Position numbers and translations under genes: made by a program. This document shows positions 7,855-16,920 of a stretch of DNA of 64,000 nucleotides, one piece after another. This DNA is from Bacteroides faecalis (lineage in GTDB: Bacteria > Bacteroidota > Bacteroidia > Bacteroidales > Bacteroidaceae): NCBI RefSeq assembly GCF_003865075.1, contig NZ_BHWB01000004.1:356950-420949 (forward strand), written 5' to 3'. Positions within the stretch are counted from its first letter, which is position 1, and every line of letters starts with the position of its first letter. The notes beneath the pieces are model-generated. The model did no database searches and was not told the origin of the DNA. It saw nothing but the letters and a program-made list of their open reading frames with translations.

Positions 7855-8985
7855 TTATACGAACTCCAAATAATTCTCCCGATTTACCACATGAAACTCG
7901 GCATAGGGATAGGCTTCTTGGAAGGCTTTCGGTGCGGCCGGCATTTTATTTCCCCACTTGAACTCCAAGGCGGTAAGACTGTCGGCACTCTCCTCAATCA
8001 GGTCGATTTCCTGTTTGTCGTAGGTGCGCCAGAAATAGAACTCCCTGTGCAGTCCCTCATTGAAGTTCGCTTTGCGCCGCTCTCCGATGATGTAGTTCTC
8101 CCACAGCGCACCGACATCCTGCCGAATGGCCAGCGGTGAGAAAGCCCCGATAATGGCATTGCGAATGCCGTTGTCGTAGAAGTACCACTTGCCAGCTTTT
8201 GTAACCTCCTTGCGTAGGTTACGCGAATAAGCCCCCAGACGATAGATAACGAAGACCTTTTCCAATAGGTCGAGGTATTTTTCAACGGTCGTCTTGCTCA
8301 TGCCGAGTTGTTTACCTAACTCTTCGTAAGAAACTTCGCTGCCCAACTGAAAAGCTATCAATCGCAGTAGATCGCGCATCTTGCTCGAATTTTTTAAGCC
8401 GTCAATTGCTAAGATATCTTTAAGCAGGTATGCACCGACAATATCACGTAGGTAGTCTGTTTTACGTTCATAGTTCTCCATCATTACTACTTCGGGATAG
8501 GAACCGTAAATCAAGCGCGCTTCGAGGTTCTGGCGGGTTTCAAGTGCCGTTTCCGTCTGTGCGATTTCCCGTTGCGAGAATGGTGTAAGGAGAAATTGCG
8601 TACTGCGGCCGACCAACGGTTCACCAGTCTTATTCAGCAAATCGAATGACGAAGAACCACTTGCCAAGACACTTATTCCCGGTATTTCATCAACTATCAA
8701 CTTCAGAATACTACCGATTTGTGGTATGTTCTGTGCCTCATCAATAGCCAGCAAATCAATACCATCCAATAAATGCCGATAATTGGCTATTGAGCGATTC
8801 TCCAATAGTGCTAATGTGTCGTAGTCTTCGCCGTTGAGCATCATCGTCCTACCTGAATAGTTGTCCACAATTTTACGCATCATTACCGTTTTACCAACAC
8901 GGCGAGCACCAAAAATCAGTACTGCTTTATTGGGCGCGATTCGTGCTGTAATCTTCTCTTGAAGTATTCTATTTACTGTTTCCAT
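7855..8985 (-). CDS. AAA_14/DUF4143 ATP-binding protein
   Basis: A 376-aa ATPase. The Walker A GARRVGKT lies at about residues 26-33, the Walker B LLAIDEAQ near 78-85, and ASGSSSFDLL near 107-116 is the sensor-like motif typical of AAA_14. A winged-helix-like segment (about 213-245) precedes the DUF4143 C-terminus, whose EIDLIEE and ALEFKWG resemble a PD-(D/E)xK-like nuclease core. Molecular function of the family is unknown. It leads the KAP transcription unit. A TATCTTTG -7 box lies about 20 bp before the ATG. Confidence 0.85.
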   Translation of the reverse strand: METVNRILQEKITARIAPNKAVLIFGARRVGKTVMMRKIVDNYSGRTMMLNGEDYDTLALLENRSIANYRHLLDGIDLLAIDEAQNIPQIGSILKLIVDEIPGISVLASGSSSFDLLNKTGEPLVGRSTQFLLTPFSQREIAQTETALETRQNLEARLIYGSYPEVVMMENYERKTDYLRDIVGAYLLKDILAIDGLKNSSKMRDLLRLIAFQLGSEVSYEELGKQLGMSKTTVEKYLDLLEKVFVIYRLGAYSRNLRKEVTKAGKWYFYDNGIRNAIIGAFSPLAIRQDVGALWENYIIGERRKANFNEGLHREFYFWRTYDKQEIDLIEESADSLTALEFKWGNKMPAAPKAFQEAYPYAEFHVVNRENYLEFV

Positions 8986-9003
8986 ACCTTATAAAATATA
9001 ATG

Positions 9004-9011
9004 CAAAGATA
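9004..9011 (-). promoter_or_regulatory. -7 box of the DUF4143/KAP operon
   Basis: On the minus strand this reads TATCTTTG, an exact fit to TAnnTTTG, placed about 20 bp before the ATG at 8985. Transcription from here would give a very short leader and cover the DUF4143 and KAP genes. No TTTG is found at the ideal distance upstream. Confidence 0.5.
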
Positions 9012-9027
9012 ATCATATTTTTTTAAT

Positions 9028-9075
9028 TGGCGAATTTTACAAAAAAAACGGGCTATTAAATGGCGATTTTTACAA
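9028..9075. repeat. Pair of 15-bp direct repeats upstream of the DUF4143 promoter
   Basis: TGGCGAATTTTACAA (9028-9042) and TGGCGATTTTTACAA (9061-9075) differ at one base and are spaced 33 bp apart, about three helical turns, just upstream of the -7 box at 9004-9011. This arrangement suggests a dimeric activator or repressor site for the cargo operon. The rest of the 9,012-9,230 gap is AT-rich without a gene. Confidence 0.5.
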
Positions 9076-9230
9076 CCACAATCTTATGGAAGTTGTTTCA
9101 TTGTTTTTAGTAATGATATATGTTCATACTATGATGACTCAATAATTTACCAGACATACGTTTCTGAAATTTGTCCTTATAGGAATGAAAAACTCACATA
9201 TATTGTGCTAATTAATATATAATTAAATGA

Positions 9231-9263
9231 AAATAAAAAGACAGGATACGAGTATTCCTGTCT
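9231..9263 (-). terminator. Intrinsic terminator after rteC
   Basis: Arms AGACAGGA (9239-9246) and TCCTGTCT (9256-9263) form a perfect 8-bp stem. On the minus strand the stem is followed by CTTTTTATTTT. It lies about 25 bp beyond the rteC stop and so separates rteC from the cargo operon transcribed in the same direction. Confidence 0.7.
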
Positions 9264-9286
9264 TCTCATATGTAATGGATATTTTT

Positions 9287-9892
9287 TTATTTTCTCATCC
9301 GCTCCAACTCCTCATCACGCAACATTCTCTCGTTCAGTTTTTCCTGCATCCTGTCAATGAAATAGGTGCGGCTTTCGTTCTTCCGGCGTTTGATATCAGT
9401 GTAGAAGCGGTAGCAGTCTTTAGAATCAACCCCGAATATCTTATAGAGAAGTGGGGCGAGCTGTTTGAGCGGCATATTGCCGTTGTTGATGCAGCCCATC
9501 ACGTCTATGCCGTAGATAAGTTCCACGAGGTCGATGGCATTGCCCGTCCATTGAAGAAGGCTGGCGGTGGTTTCTGTTGCGTTGTTGGCGGATATTAGTG
9601 GTGGCACTTGGGGCGTGGCAAGGAATTTCTGCATCTTTCTTACGAAAGACAGAGCCTTGCTGACGTAGGCGGCAATCTCTCTTTTTTCTTCTGACAGATT
9701 ACGTACGGGATGGTGCTGCAACTCGATTTCGATGTAGGCAAGCGCGATGACGGTAAGGTTCATGTCCATGCCGCCGTTGCACAGTTCGATCACTTGGGTG
9801 GCGAAAGCCGTGTATGCCGTTTCCATATTGCAGTCGCCGGCTTCGTTTATCAGGCGGAAAAAGTCGGTTTCCGCCAGCAAGAAATAATTCAT
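9287..9892 (-). CDS. rteC: RteC-type regulator of element excision
   Basis: About 201 residues beginning MNYFLLAETDFFRLINEAG; the open frame extends 21 codons further (to 9955), but this methionine fits the RteC family start better. In CTnDOT, RteC is induced through RteB and activates the xis2c-xis2d-orf3-exc promoter. The C-terminal part (about 125-190) has alpha-helical, winged-helix character, ending YRFYTDIKRRKNESRTYFID. Here the gene sits between the cargo island and a RibD-like gene instead of directly beside rteB. Confidence 0.75.
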   Translation of the reverse strand: MNYFLLAETDFFRLINEAGDCNMETAYTAFATQVIELCNGGMDMNLTVIALAYIEIELQHHPVRNLSEEKREIAAYVSKALSFVRKMQKFLATPQVPPLISANNATETTASLLQWTGNAIDLVELIYGIDVMGCINNGNMPLKQLAPLLYKIFGVDSKDCYRFYTDIKRRKNESRTYFIDRMQEKLNERMLRDEELERMRK

Positions 9893-9970
9893 GGTTCTGT
9901 CAATTTTGAAAATTACACTTTGTTTTCTGCGTGCGCACATGAATATAATTGGCAAAAAACGCGGCAGAAA

Positions 9971-10010
9971 ATAAAAAATCCAACACTCAATTTTACAAAG
10001 TGCTGGATTT
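9971..10010 (-). terminator. Intrinsic terminator after the RibD-like gene
   Basis: Arms at 9976-9987 and 9999-10010 form a 12-bp stem. On the minus-strand RNA the only imperfect position is a G-U wobble, and the stem is followed by TTTTTTAT. On the plus strand the same position would be a mismatch, so it favours termination of minus-strand transcripts. It lies about 120 bp past the RibD-like stop. Confidence 0.65.
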
Positions 10011-10130
10011 CAGAGGTATAAAATTCAGTATTTTTTCACAAGGACAAATTATCTCCGACTTAAATTGTTTGTAATCGGAACATTTATTCTATTCCTGAAA
10101 ATAGAAATGTATGCTTGCCGCACATTTTGG

Positions 10131-10553
10131 CTATCTTGCTTTTTTATCAAGGATATAGATAATGCGACATACACCGTTGGGATAGCTTTTCAAAGAGGAA
10201 AGCGTCCAGTGTTGCTCTGGCAGAGCCGACTTAAAAAAATGTCGTCCGCTTCCGGATATGAAAGGAACGGTGTATAGTATGATTTCATCCACAGCGTGCA
10301 TCCGCAGCAGTCCGTTTATATAGTCTGCCGTGTCCGGTGTGGCTTCCGCGAGGTAACGGATGTTTGTGCAGTCTTTTCTCCATTCGTGCAGCATTGAAAT
10401 GGAATAGTCCGGTGTCACACGGTAAAAGGCTTTCTTCCTGATTTCATCAAGACCGCAACGGTCAAGGCACAAATCCTGATGTGCTTTATCATATAACTCT
10501 GAAGAAAGACATCCGTCCATCGTCAGTACGGCGAGAATCTGAACTTTACCCAT
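10131..10553 (-). CDS. RibD C-terminal/dihydrofolate-reductase-like protein
   Basis: A 140-aa protein with the fold signature of the RibD C-terminal domain: VQILAVLTMDGCLS at the N-terminus, and VDEIILYTVPFISGSGRHFF (about 88-107), which matches the conserved phosphate/NADPH loop with G-x-G. Such short DHFR-like proteins are often found beside tetQ regions of Bacteroides elements; the substrate is unknown. It could affect antifolate sensitivity, but that is speculation. The upstream 280 bp are unusually rich in hairpins. Confidence 0.7.
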   Translation of the reverse strand: MGKVQILAVLTMDGCLSSELYDKAHQDLCLDRCGLDEIRKKAFYRVTPDYSISMLHEWRKDCTNIRYLAEATPDTADYINGLLRMHAVDEIILYTVPFISGSGRHFFKSALPEQHWTLSSLKSYPNGVCRIIYILDKKAR

Positions 10554-10832
10554 AATCGTTTCCTTTCGTTAGGCAAGGGTAAAAAAGTAGCGTGCAATTC
10601 ACACTACCTTCAAGCGATGGCTCTGGTAAAGCCTTTACGGAGAGTACGTGAATGCACGCTATGCGTAAGCATAGCATAAGCATCACGCAATCGTCTCCGT
10701 AGTTCCAATTTACCAGATTTTCGCTTGAAACGCCTTGCGGTCTTATCCTATATGTTGGCGGCGAAAAGCTCCTGCCAATCGCCGTTTTTCTCAAATGTTA
10801 TGCAAAGATAGCCAAATTCAGTGAATTACGGG
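10554..10832. other. Hairpin-rich untranslated region between rteB and the RibD-like gene
   Basis: Three hairpins follow one another. 10587-10607 has arms GTAGcGTG and CACaCTAC. 10621-10644 has core arms GTAAA and TTTAC. 10658-10675 has perfect arms GCTATGC and GCATAGC around a GTAA tetraloop. An 82-codon minus frame (10546-10794) spans the region but has odd composition and no motif, so I do not call it a gene. The region may act as the leader of the RibD-like gene, as an attenuator after rteB, or as a small RNA. Confidence 0.4.
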
Positions 10833-12155
10833 CTATGATTGCTTGAATTTATATTTAAGTCCATACTCTTCAAGTTTGCTGTATAGTGTTGTCCTGCCTA
10901 TGCCGAGCAGTTCTGCGGCGACACTCCGGTTGCCGTTTGCCTGTTTCAACGCACGCAATATCCGCTCCTTATCCTCCGCGTCATTGCGCAAGGCGAAGCT
11001 GACAGTAGAGGTCGGTTTCGTCACGGCAAGTTCCAGATGCTCTTTCATGACAACACCTTCCTGCGCCTGCAATACAGCACCCATAACTTTCTGCCGAAGT
11101 TCCCGCACGTTGCCCGGCCATGCGTGTGTCAGCAACGCTTTACGTGCTTCGGAACTGAACCCGCTCACGCTACACTCCAGCTCTCTGTTTGCCATATCAC
11201 GGAAGAACTCTGCCAGCGGCATAATGTCTTCTTGACAGTCACGCAACGGAGGAACGGTTATCCCGAAGTCGTGCAGGCGGTACAGAAGATCCTGCCGAAA
11301 ACGCTTTTCATTCACCGATACCTCCAAATCTTCATTGGTAGCAGCGATGATGCGGACATTGAAATTCCGGTCTGCCTTGTCTCCGACCGGGCGATACCGC
11401 CTCTCCTGTATGGCACGGAGCAACATCTGTTGGGTTTCCAACGCGAGGTTTCCTACCTCGTCCAGAAACAACGTGCCGCCTTCCGCCTCATGGAAATATC
11501 CTTTCTTGGCATTGTCCGCACCTGTAAATGCACCTTTGACGTGTCCGAAGAAAGCCGACGGTGCAAGCTCTTTGGAGAGTGAACCGCAGTCCACCGCCAC
11601 AAATGGCTTGCCTGCACGTTTGCTCTTGTCATGCAACAGGTGGGCAATATGCTCCTTGCCCGTGCCGTTCTCACCAAATATCATCACGCTCATATCGGTG
11701 GCGGCTACCAGCCTTATGCGGTGCATGATTTTCTGAAAGGCGGAACCTTCACGGGCGAATATAGGCATACGGCGTTGTCCTGCCTGACGTTCTTTCAGTA
11801 TGGAACGGATCAGGGGGACAAGTTTATCCTCCACAAGCTGTTTGGGAATATAGTCTATCGAGCCGAGTTTCATGCTTTCCACGGCGGTATTAACTTCGGC
11901 GTAGTCGGTCATAATGATGAAGGGCTGCATCTTTCCCTCCTTTCGCATCCAGCACAAAAGGTCTATGCCACTGCCGTCAGGCAGACGCAGGTCGGCAACC
12001 ACGATATCATTATCTGTTGCCTGTTGCAGATGTTTCTTCGCGGTTGAGAGGTGGTAAGCCTTCATATTGCGGTAGCCCTCCCGTGACAGCATATTGCAGA
12101 CATATTCGCAATACACGATGTTGTCTTCCACCACAATTATTTTTGTCTTATTCAT
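10833..12155 (-). CDS. rteB: RteB, sigma-54-type response regulator
   Basis: A 440-aa NtrC-class regulator that answers RteA and, in CTnDOT, activates rteC. The receiver domain (1-120) has acceptor D55 in DIVVADLRLPDG. The AAA+ domain (about 135-370) has Walker A GENGTGKE, the sigma-54 contact loop GAFTGA, and Walker B GGTLFLDEVGNL. The C-terminal Fis-type helix-turn-helix is NGNRSVAAELLGIGRTTLYS (about 405-424). It overlaps the end of rteA by 8 bp, so translation is coupled. Confidence 0.95.
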   Translation of the reverse strand: MNKTKIIVVEDNIVYCEYVCNMLSREGYRNMKAYHLSTAKKHLQQATDNDIVVADLRLPDGSGIDLLCWMRKEGKMQPFIIMTDYAEVNTAVESMKLGSIDYIPKQLVEDKLVPLIRSILKERQAGQRRMPIFAREGSAFQKIMHRIRLVAATDMSVMIFGENGTGKEHIAHLLHDKSKRAGKPFVAVDCGSLSKELAPSAFFGHVKGAFTGADNAKKGYFHEAEGGTLFLDEVGNLALETQQMLLRAIQERRYRPVGDKADRNFNVRIIAATNEDLEVSVNEKRFRQDLLYRLHDFGITVPPLRDCQEDIMPLAEFFRDMANRELECSVSGFSSEARKALLTHAWPGNVRELRQKVMGAVLQAQEGVVMKEHLELAVTKPTSTVSFALRNDAEDKERILRALKQANGNRSVAAELLGIGRTTLYSKLEEYGLKYKFKQS

Positions 12156-14466
12156 CTTCGTATTTTCTCCTTTCCTCTTCTGCCAACCGTATTATTTCCA
12201 CTCCCTTATCCAGCACGGCAGTCACGGCATGGCTTAACGCTTCACCATCCGGGAGAGCATCGCCACGAAGCAATCCGTAAAGTACATTCAGCGGTTGGTC
12301 GGCACGGAGCACCTCCCACGAACTGCGCAGGTGGTGGATCAGGGAATCCAGCTTTTGCAGGTCTTTTTCTTTTGCTGCATCCCGTACCGCCTGCATTTCC
12401 TTTTCTGTTTCAGTTATCAACTTTTCCAGCATGACGGCTTCATTGCCATAGGACAATAAGGCGGAAAAGTCCGGTTTCCCGTCCGGTGTCGCTTTTATGG
12501 CACACCTGTCGGAAACCTCCATCAGTTCCGATATGGAGAACGGTTTGAACAGGCATCCGGCAAAGCCTTTTGCCAATAGTTCCCCTTTGTTACAACTGCC
12601 CGAAGCGGTTGCCACAACCACCGGGATTGTTGGTGAATTGCCCACGTTGGACGAACGCAACAGTTCCAGCAATTCGAAACCGTTTATATCGGGCATATTC
12701 AAGTCTGTCAGCAACAGGCTGTATTCTTTCTGGCGTATCATTTCCATCAGTGCCGCAGCATCGGTGCAAGTGTCGCAGTGTATTCCTTCTTGGGAATACA
12801 TCTCTTTCAGCATCAGAAGTAATACCTCATCATTGTCAATGGCGACAACATCATGGAATTTATTGTTATGATAAACAGGTGTATTGCTTGTATATCCAAG
12901 CTGTTCTTCAGCTTCCTGCATAGAAATTTCAACTGTGAAACGACTGCCTTTCCCTTTCTTGCTGTCTAAACGGATTGTTCCGCCAAGCATCGACACAATA
13001 TTACGCATTATGGCAAGCCCAAGCCCGAAACCCTCCTTTGCGGCGGCATTTGATAGACGTTCAAACGCACCGAACGCTTGTTTCTGTTCCTCTTCTGTCA
13101 TGCCTGTACCTGTATCTTCAACGACCAGTGTCAGAACTCCATTATCATATTCAGTAATCAAAGAAACACCGCCTTCTTCTGTGAACTTGACAGCGTTTGA
13201 CAGCAGGTTATTCCCGATTTGTATTATTCGCTCTTTGTCGGTCAATACAATGGCATCGTGTCCAGTCTTCACGGACAAGGACAGCCCTTTGTTCACGGCA
13301 ACAGGCATGAACTCCGTTTCAAGTGTGTGCGTGATTGCTGAAATCCGGCAGGGTGACAGACGGGGCTGTTCCTTGCCGTTGTCCAGGCGGAAGAAGTCAA
13401 GCAAAGTGTTAAGCATATCCCGCATACGGTCGGAGGATTGCAGTATGTTTTGGATATACTGCCCGGACTTATCCTCACACTGTTCTTTCCGTATCAGTCC
13501 GGCATAGCCTGTTATTGCTGTCAGCGGTGTGCGCAGTTCATGGGTGATAGTATGTACCGCCTTCTTCCTTGACGTTATCAGTGCCTCGTTCCGTTGTACG
13601 GATTGTTCCAGTTGCCTTATCAAATCAGTTGTCTTGTGCTTGTATTGTTTAATGCTTTTTGCATCACGATGTATGATGATGTAGGAAATTAACAACAATA
13701 GAAGAACGAATCCCATTAAACCGCCTACTTGCATAAATGACTTTTCACGCATGGCAACTATTTCGTTTTCCCGGCTTTGCAGTTCGGTTTGTACCTTTTC
13801 TTCTATTTGGCAAATCAATTCTTGCAGTTGTCTGTTAAGTTCTGCATTACGAGCTGCAAGGCTGTCGGCTTCTTCCGACAATTGGCGATCCTGCACTTTC
13901 TGTTCGCTGATTACGTTTCTATTGACCGAATGAAGGATAGTGGTTGATACTGCTGGAGTTACTTCCTTTTTTTTGCCGAATATGCCTAAGAAACCTTTTC
14001 GTTTTGGCTTTTTGGACTGTTCCTGCACACTTTTCTGTACAATAACCGGAATTTGATTGGCTATCTTCTTGTTAATAGATTGTTGTTCATCCATTAACCG
14101 GACTATCTGGAACATCTGTCGTTCCTTATCCTCTAAAAGACTGCGCACACTATCGATGCGCTCTGCTGGATAGGTGGCCTTGAAACGGCAGAGCATACTG
14201 TCCATTGCCATACGCCGTGCATGGTAATGCTCGATATCTTTATCGTTCCATTCCAGTATTGTTTCACCCAATAGAGAAAATTTTATCATTTGAATATTGA
14301 TATTGTTTATTTCTTTTCGGAGCTCGTCTATTTTTTTATTGCCAAGTTCTAATGCTTCTATCTCCTGCCATTCATAGAGGCTATTATATGCCATACATCC
14401 GATAAGAATGGAGATAAGTATATATCCCAACCGTATTGCCTTATAGAAATTTCCTGACCGCTCCAT
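12148..14466 (-). CDS. rteA: RteA, hybrid sensor histidine kinase
   Basis: A 772-aa membrane kinase. A first TM helix (about 9-27) and a second (about 248-270) flank a long coiled-coil periplasmic region. HisKA follows, with phospho-acceptor in HTITHELRTPLTAITGYAG, then HATPase boxes NNLLSNAVKF, VEDTGTGM and GLGLAIMRNI, a receiver domain with LLLTDLNMPDINGFELL, and a C-terminal Hpt-like helix bearing HHLRSSW. It is translated within the tetracycline-induced tetQ operon: its ATG shares one base with the tetQ stop (TAATG). It signals to RteB. Confidence 0.95.
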   Translation of the reverse strand: MERSGNFYKAIRLGYILISILIGCMAYNSLYEWQEIEALELGNKKIDELRKEINNINIQMIKFSLLGETILEWNDKDIEHYHARRMAMDSMLCRFKATYPAERIDSVRSLLEDKERQMFQIVRLMDEQQSINKKIANQIPVIVQKSVQEQSKKPKRKGFLGIFGKKKEVTPAVSTTILHSVNRNVISEQKVQDRQLSEEADSLAARNAELNRQLQELICQIEEKVQTELQSRENEIVAMREKSFMQVGGLMGFVLLLLLISYIIIHRDAKSIKQYKHKTTDLIRQLEQSVQRNEALITSRKKAVHTITHELRTPLTAITGYAGLIRKEQCEDKSGQYIQNILQSSDRMRDMLNTLLDFFRLDNGKEQPRLSPCRISAITHTLETEFMPVAVNKGLSLSVKTGHDAIVLTDKERIIQIGNNLLSNAVKFTEEGGVSLITEYDNGVLTLVVEDTGTGMTEEEQKQAFGAFERLSNAAAKEGFGLGLAIMRNIVSMLGGTIRLDSKKGKGSRFTVEISMQEAEEQLGYTSNTPVYHNNKFHDVVAIDNDEVLLLMLKEMYSQEGIHCDTCTDAAALMEMIRQKEYSLLLTDLNMPDINGFELLELLRSSNVGNSPTIPVVVATASGSCNKGELLAKGFAGCLFKPFSISELMEVSDRCAIKATPDGKPDFSALLSYGNEAVMLEKLITETEKEMQAVRDAAKEKDLQKLDSLIHHLRSSWEVLRADQPLNVLYGLLRGDALPDGEALSHAVTAVLDKGVEIIRLAEEERRKYEDE

Positions 14467-16391
14467 TATTTTAATGACATTGATTTTTGGAACATGAATA
14501 AAAGTTTATCTTTTTCGTTCATGCGGATATTATCAGAATAACCGTCTTTTGTTATTTGATACCCACATGGCTTAACCATAAAAATGCCTAAGCCCTTAGT
14601 GTACGAACTTACTTCTGAGGCATAGTCTTTACTTGTATTTAATGGAACTTTCCCTTTAATATGACACCACTCATTATTACAACTGATGTCTTCAATCTCA
14701 GACATCAGTTTTTGCAAATCTGTAATAGCTTTGGAACTCGCTACTTGGGGTATCTGCAACTCAAAACAGAGCATCGGTTCGAGAATGTCCACACCTGACT
14801 GTTGCAAAGCCAGCCTGAAGACATAAGGGGTCAGCTGTCTGAAATCAGCAGGTGTACTTACCGGGCTATAATACTCGGCTTGAGTAAAAGTTACTTTCAG
14901 ATCTGTCACTTCCCATCCATGTAAACCAGATTGGCAAGACATACGAATCCCTTCAAAAACGGCATTTTGAAAAGAATGGTTCAGATAACCATAGGAGATG
15001 TCACTTTCGATTTGCAACCCTGCCCCTAACGGTAAGGGTTCAAGAGTCAGCCCTATTGTGGCCCAGTAAGGGTTGGGTGGTACTTCGATCTGAATAATCT
15101 TATTGACCTTTTTTATAGGTCGTTCTTTGTAGATAGTCTTGATCTCATCAAAATGGACCTTTACGGAAAATCGTTCTTCCAGCAATGTCTGTATGATTTC
15201 CTTTTGGGTCAAACCATATAACGAGATTTCCAATTCATCACTATATGAGTTTATGGAAAAGGACAAAGACGGGTCTTCAATCCACAATGTATTCAGAGCG
15301 GATATCACCTTGCTTCTCTCTTCGGGCTTATTTGGCCGGACGGAGGATTTGAGAGCGGGATGCTGATGAGATAATCCTTGAATCAAACAAGGTTTAGCAC
15401 CTAAATAATCTCCGATTCGAAAATCTTCTATATCTTCTACAATCGCGATATCATTGGCACCCACTTCATCAACATTTATCTCTCTGCCCTGATAAATAGT
15501 CTTTAGATTTTTAATCTTGATGAATTTTTCCGAATCGTTGATTCTTACAACGTCTCGAAGTCTCAGACTTCCGTCAATTATTTTAAGAAAACTTCTTTTA
15601 TGCCCTTTGGGGTCATGCTCTATCTTATAGAGATAAGCTGAAAGTCTGTTTGAGACTGATGCCGGAGGAAGTATAAAAGAAGAAATGGCGTCCAACAACT
15701 CATTGATACCGATATTGAACATTGCTGATCCATGTAGCACCGGATAGACTTTGGCTTTTGCCACAAGAGCGATTATCGTATTCCAATAATCAGCCGGTGA
15801 AATTTCGCTATCCGCCAAATATCGTTCTAATATATCGTCGTCATGGTTGCATACAAATTCTTTGTATTCTTCCTTTATATATGTTTGGGAGCAAACCGGA
15901 TAAACCGATCCATCGACAACAGTTTGCATAAACAGGACATCTTGCGACAGATTTGTTTTTATATCCATATACAAACGCTCCAAATTCACACCGGCACGGT
16001 CAATCTTATTGATAAATATAATTGTCGGGATTTGCAGCTTTTGTAAAGTACTGAACAGCAACTTTGTCTGCGCTTGTATGCCTTCCTTTGCGGATAAGAT
16101 GAGGACTGCTCCATCAAGCATTTTGAATGTCCGCTCCACTTCCGCAATAAAATCCATGTGTCCCGGAGTGTCAATGATATTGCATTTCACTCCATTCCAG
16201 ATAATAGATGTCGTAGAAGCCCGGACAGTAATTCCTCTACGTTTCTCTATATCCATAGAGTCCGTTATGGTGTCACCATTATCCACACGGCCGCACTTTT
16301 CCGTTGCTCCACTGGCAAACAGCAGATTCTCGGTTACGGAAGTTTTTCCTGCATCAATGTGAGCAAGAATTCCTAAATTTATAATATTCAT
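14466..16391 (-). CDS. tetQ: Tet(Q), ribosomal protection tetracycline resistance GTPase
   Basis: An EF-G-like GTPase that removes tetracycline from the ribosome. G1 AHIDAGKT, G3 DTPGHMDF and G4 INKID are intact, followed by EF-G-type domains to the C-terminus. The frame stays open up to a GTG at 16439, but I choose the ATG at 16391 (641 aa). That position is just after the Hp8 arm of the leader and about 130 nt from the predicted transcription start, as described for CTnDOT. First gene of the tetQ-rteA-rteB operon. Confidence 0.96.
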
Positions 16392-16525
16392 TTGGATTAA
16401 GCAATAATATACTACAGTAGATGCATTGTCGAAACGCACCTTTTAATACCTCCTCGTAGCATATGAGAACTACAGGATTACTAACTCGTATTAATATGTA
16501 TATTATTACTGCCGCATAACGATTA
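16392..16525 (-). promoter_or_regulatory. tetQ leader: translational attenuator
   Basis: Two 10-nt complementary arms are visible: AATAATATAC next to the leader peptide (16498-16507) and GTATATTATT just upstream of the tetQ ATG (16403-16412). They fit the Hp1/Hp8 pair that occludes tetQ translation in CTnDOT. A further complementary pair, TTAATAC and GTATTAA, lies between them. Tetracycline-slowed ribosomes on the leader peptide are known to shift the folding and open tetQ, and with it rteA and rteB. Confidence 0.85.
16506..16517 (-). CDS. Three-codon leader peptide of tetQ (MRQ)
   Basis: ATG CGG CAG TAA at the start of the tetQ leader, its stop overlapping the Hp1 arm. A three-amino-acid leader peptide has been shown to be needed for tetracycline control of the CTnDOT tetQ operon. 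Position and arm overlap here fit that role. Confidence 0.75.
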   Translation of the reverse strand: MRQ

Positions 16526-16555
16526 CAAAATTACACAAAAAATATATCTAACAAA
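16526..16555 (-). promoter_or_regulatory. tetQ operon promoter
   Basis: On the minus strand, TTTG (16555-16552) and TAATTTTG (16533-16526) are separated by 18 bp, a good Bacteroides -33/-7 pair. The start would be near 16520, about 130 nt before the tetQ ATG. Confidence 0.8.
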
Positions 16556-16920
16556 AGTGGGAGGATTTTTTAACTTTTTACCATAGACATTTTATTAGGG
16601 AAGCGTAGGTTCAACTGGCAAGTACAAATAAGTAGAAATGTTTGAACAACACCGTTTTAGGAAGTTGAAAAATCAAGTTTCTCTCTCGGTATAGCGTTTA
16701 TTTTGGCCAATATCTTCTTTAGTTTAGCATTTGTGTATTTCCCATTCGTGTTCTATTTAGCTCCTTATTATGAGTATGTAGCAAGTTACTTATCAAATTC
16801 AGCCTCTTTGAGGGTCAAATATGGTTTTGCAAATGGTGACTGACAAGACATAAACAAGGTCAGCAGGAATTTTTTACATAAATGGACATGAATGTATATA
16901 ACCTAAAATAAGAATAAATT

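Noticed and set aside
10546..10794. 82-codon minus-strand open frame between rteB and the RibD-like gene
   Set aside because: Composition is not protein-like, no motif, and it crosses three RNA hairpins; better explained as untranslated structure.
16391..16439. Longer Tet(Q) beginning at GTG 16439 after a strong AGGAGG
   Set aside because: This would place the start inside the attenuator hairpins; leader length and Hp arms agree with the ATG at 16391.
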